Program-made: the position numbers and the translations under genes
Source of the DNA: CAYZAK01 sp964476445
GTDB lineage: Bacteria > CG03 > SLGR01 > JAGXOG01
DNA: 34,240 bases
NCBI GenBank assembly: GCA_964476445.1
Contig: CAYZAK010000016.1
Span: forward strand, 1 to 34,240
Reading direction: 5' to 3'
Shown here: piece by piece, positions 31,658 to 34,240 of the stretch
How positions within the stretch are numbered: the first letter of the stretch is position 1
Layout of the letters: the number at the start of each line of letters is the position of its first letter
The notes under the pieces: generated by a model
Seen by the model: only the letters and a program-made list of their open reading frames with translations
Told to the model about the DNA's origin: nothing
Databases searched by the model: none

Positions 31658-33807
31658 GTAAATAGAATAAAGAACTGTCCCAGGTGTATAATACCCAGAG
31701 CCGGAATAAGCCAGATTATATTTACGGAAGGTAGTATGAAAACTGTTCCCAGGCAAGCCAGCAGAATACCGGTTAAAGGAAATATAATTGTATAAATGTA
31801 ATCAGGCTTTTGACTTAAAATAGAGTACATGTTACCAATTAAGTAGTAATTACTGCCAAATAAAACCCCGCCGGTTAATGATAAAAAAACTGAGCCGGTT
31901 AAACCAAACTCGGAAAAAACTGTTTTAAGTAAAATAAAAATTATAAATAAACCGCCACCCGTTATAATAGAATAATTTTTAAGTTGCTTTCGGGGAGAAG
32001 AATATTTCTTATTTTTAAGTAAAAAAATACTTACCGTTATACCTGAAAATAGTCCCATTAAAATCATAGAAATTTGGGAAAAAATTTTACCGGAGTATAT
32101 CTGGCTGATAAGGATCAGGATATATAAAAAAAATCCTGCATTAAAGGAAGTCATTATCAACGAGCAATTAATAACCGATAATTTTTTTTCCTTTTTGCTT
32201 GTTATGTACAATACAAAAATTAAAATTGCGGTTAAAAAATAAACATATATTAAATCTAAAAACTCTGTGAAAGTAATGAAAAATTCTCCTAAGATACCGG
32301 AAAAAAGTATGAATTGAGTAAAAGAGTATCTTAAAGATGAAGGTTTACTGGTTGTATTTTGAATATTTTTATTGATATTTAGGGCTTCTTCTGCTTTTTT
32401 TTGAGTGCTTAATTTATATCTTAAAAAAGCGGGAGAAATAGATTCTGGTATTCTTTCGATGGCGTTTAGGAATTGGGTAAGAGCTTGATGAGAAGTTGCA
32501 AATCCTCTGTTATGAGAGGCTAAAATATAAACTTTTTGGTTGTACATTTTAAGAGTATTGGGGAAAACTTCTTTTAATGCCTGATATGAAGAATGGGCTA
32601 AAGTCTTTCTATATATATCCGTATTGGGTTCGCCGGTTTGTAAAGTTAGACAAACTATGGAACTATCGGACATGGTAGTTTTTAAAGTTTCAAAGAATTC
32701 CCGGGTATAAAATCTATTAAAAAAAAGATTTGTGGGATCGGGAACAGCTAGGAATACAACATCAAATATGTTTTCATTTTTAATGTTTTTTATAAAGACG
32801 CCCGCCTCCGAATTTTCAATGTGTCTTACCCTCAGAGCTTTATGGCTTTCGGGAGGTTGGGATAACTTTTTATTTTCATAAATAAATTTAAAATTGCCGG
32901 GTACCGGTGAAGTCCAGTGTATACTTTCCACGTCCGGATATTTTAAGATTTCTGAAATTATGGTATGGTTTCCACCTATTACCAGCACTCTTTTGGCCCA
33001 GGGATAATGGGACAAAGTCGAATGGACAAGTTCCCGAGAAGCTTTTTTATCAGGATAGGAAGATAATTTTGACTGGTTGATTAGGGTAAAGTATTCTTGA
33101 GAATCTTTAAGCAAGGTTAATTCTCCATACGGTGTAGTCCGGGTATTTATAAATTCAATCGAGGTATTCCTGATAAAAGACTTAAATAAAGAAGGAATAT
33201 TTTTTGTAATGGGGCTGAAAAATGTAAATATCAGCAGAACTCCAACAAACCCGAACAGGTACCGGGGTAGGGTTTCAGGAGAATTAAGGGATAATAGAAT
33301 AAATCCGATAAGAGAACCAAACAGAGCCAGGTATAGAGGTGGAAGAGTATGGAATAACAGTAAATCAAGACCAAGTAGAGTTAAACCGCCGAAAAAAAAG
33401 GAAAGAACGTAAAATTTTTTTTGAGTAAAAAAGTAAGATAGCATAAAACCTGTTGAAATAGAGATAGGGAAGATTATCAAAGCGGGAACAAGATAGACTG
33501 CGTATCCGGGCAGTGGATGATAAAAAGTAAGACCCAGCAGAGCTTTTTCAGTGGTTAAAAGAAGTAAAAAAAAAGGAAGATAGACAGAAAAAGATAAGAA
33601 GCCCAGGTAAAAAACATTTTGACGGTCTAAAAAAGATCTAAATTTTTTATATGTAAAAAAACCAATAAAAACTTCAAAACAAAATAGACCAAAAATCACC
33701 GGAAAATGAATCAGTGGAAATCCAGACACAGTATACACACCCCTGAACAGAAGGATAACAAATATAGTTAGTACACCCCCGGTAAAAACACCTACTAAAT
33801 TAGGCAT
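31651..33807 (-). CDS. Second membrane spermidine-synthase-like protein, catalytic motifs degenerate
   Basis: A 718-residue protein with the same three-part plan as the one at 7985: helices (about 1-210), a Rossmann-type soluble domain (about 235-480), and helices (about 500-718). The nucleotide loop reads VLVIGGNHTIISEIL (about 272-286), where the other has GGGLRG. The acidic residue after strand two is lost, replaced by a HWTSPVP stretch. DIPDP reads AVPDP. NRFYTREFF is kept. It probably does not catalyse aminopropyl or methyl transfer. It lies 24 bases downstream of the ferredoxin gene on the same strand. Confidence 0.75.
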   Translation of the reverse strand: MPNLVGVFTGGVLTIFVILLFRGVYTVSGFPLIHFPVIFGLFCFEVFIGFFTYKKFRSFLDRQNVFYLGFLSFSVYLPFFLLLLTTEKALLGLTFYHPLPGYAVYLVPALIIFPISISTGFMLSYFFTQKKFYVLSFFFGGLTLLGLDLLLFHTLPPLYLALFGSLIGFILLSLNSPETLPRYLFGFVGVLLIFTFFSPITKNIPSLFKSFIRNTSIEFINTRTTPYGELTLLKDSQEYFTLINQSKLSSYPDKKASRELVHSTLSHYPWAKRVLVIGGNHTIISEILKYPDVESIHWTSPVPGNFKFIYENKKLSQPPESHKALRVRHIENSEAGVFIKNIKNENIFDVVFLAVPDPTNLFFNRFYTREFFETLKTTMSDSSIVCLTLQTGEPNTDIYRKTLAHSSYQALKEVFPNTLKMYNQKVYILASHNRGFATSHQALTQFLNAIERIPESISPAFLRYKLSTQKKAEEALNINKNIQNTTSKPSSLRYSFTQFILFSGILGEFFITFTEFLDLIYVYFLTAILIFVLYITSKKEKKLSVINCSLIMTSFNAGFFLYILILISQIYSGKIFSQISMILMGLFSGITVSIFLLKNKKYSSPRKQLKNYSIITGGGLFIIFILLKTVFSEFGLTGSVFLSLTGGVLFGSNYYLIGNMYSILSQKPDYIYTIIFPLTGILLACLGTVFILPSVNIIWLIPALGIIHLGQFFILFTQ

Positions 33808-33831
33808 AAGCTGAGCTAGGTTAGAAGATTT

Positions 33832-34023
33832 TTAATCTTCCATAGTTATAGCGGACATGGGACATGATTCTTCACAGATTCCGCAACCCGTACAGGCGTC
33901 GGGATCTACTAAGACTGCGATATCGCTTTCCATGCCCAGCGCGTCGGTAGGGCATTCATCTACACATATTGTACAGCCGGTACATAAATCATCATCTATT
34001 ACTGGTTGGGGAACGTCAGACAT
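33832..34023 (-). CDS. 2[4Fe-4S] ferredoxin
   Basis: A 63-residue ferredoxin starting at the ATG at 34023, just after AAAGGAGAAACCT. A frame open to 34101 would add a 26-residue leader but has no ribosome binding site, so it is not used. Two clusters are bound by C-T-G-C-T-I-C-x3-C-P and C-T-G-C-G-I-C-x3-C-P, the classic clostridial spacing. It carries electrons in the cytoplasm. Radical SAM enzymes need such a donor. It is followed by the degenerate spermidine-synthase-like gene. Confidence 0.93.
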   Translation of the reverse strand: MSDVPQPVIDDDLCTGCTICVDECPTDALGMESDIAVLVDPDACTGCGICEESCPMSAITMED

Positions 34024-34240
34024 AGGTTTCTCCTTTTTATAACAACTTTCATTTACTATTAACCCTAAGAAGCATATAACAAATTTTCTGTTTTTTTTCA
34101 AATACTAAAATGAAAAAATAAGTTTATAAAACCGGAATAAATAGTTAGATTGTCTTAAAAATTTTTAAAATTTACGTATTAAATAAAGGCGGATTCAATA
34201 ATCTAATGCAACACTCACTTAAAAAAAGTATAATACTCCA
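34024..34240 (+). other. Non-coding end of the window
   Basis: About 215 AT-rich bases upstream of the ferredoxin gene with no open frame of note. A TATAAT at 34229-34234 may belong to a gene beyond the edge, but no good -35 box is seen. Confidence 0.4.

Noticed and set aside
34024..34101. Longer ferredoxin start giving a signal-like leader
   Set aside because: The ATG at 34023 has a strong ribosome binding site and gives a standard-length ferredoxin; the longer form has none.
1..34240. CRISPR array or phage genes
   Set aside because: No regularly spaced repeats and no phage structural or integrase-like proteins were seen.

Overview
The window is chromosomal DNA from a low-GC bacterium that I cannot name from sequence alone. 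A signal-peptide protein ending in phenylalanine with barrel-like repeats (1891-2781), three lipoproteins and two Tat-type signal peptides point to a diderm envelope. Radical SAM enzymes and a 2[4Fe-4S] ferredoxin fit an anaerobe. Non-ATG starts are common (GTG, TTG and probably ATT). CGG codons are frequent, and a tRNA-Arg(CCG) is present.

Layout. 1-1900 is a decayed zone: the edge of a probable IS3-type element, the 3' remnant of a methyltransferase, a histidine-containing membrane protein followed by a 56-residue paralogue of its own C-terminus, and a second broken methyltransferase. 1891-5590 holds the putative outer-membrane protein, two near-identical cold-shock genes with matching promoters and 5' leaders, a single-domain response regulator and an M23 peptidase. 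5657-7890 holds a sulfotransferase, a MaoC hydratase, and an ECF sigma factor with a small degenerate anti-sigma-like partner. 7985-12660 pairs a membrane-embedded spermidine-synthase-like protein with a Tat-signal AmmeMemoRadiSam radical SAM enzyme, and a second Tat-signal radical SAM protein faces them. 12820-15971 is clpB and hsp20, closed by a strong terminator.

16079-26271 is a long, tightly packed run. It starts with Memo (AmmeMemoRadiSam B), which overlaps a 2-phosphoglycerate kinase, then a CBS-pair protein, an atypical phosphoglycerate-mutase-family enzyme and a protein I read as cyclic 2,3-diphosphoglycerate synthetase. Nicotinate phosphoribosyltransferase, a small membrane ORF interrupted by TGA, RidA, a CpdB-like phosphodiesterase lipoprotein and a TauE-like transporter follow. 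After the tRNA come a LOG-family protein, D-aminoacyl-tRNA deacylase, a GHL-like barrel protein, an erythromycin-esterase-family lipoprotein, AMMECR1 (AmmeMemoRadiSam A) and a small lipoprotein. On the other strand are a ferredoxin and a second, degenerate spermidine-synthase-like membrane protein.

Three themes stand out. (1) A likely bacterial pathway for cyclic 2,3-diphosphoglycerate, a solute known from thermophilic methanogens, translationally coupled to Memo. (2) A shared promoter, TGAAACGA-N14/15-CATCTAA, upstream of the ECF sigma gene, clpB and hsp20, suggesting an ECF-driven heat-stress regulon. (3) All three AmmeMemoRadiSam components in one window, two of them next to spermidine-synthase-like membrane proteins, with the radical SAM members carrying Tat signals. 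All functional statements rest on motifs read by eye; no database search was possible.
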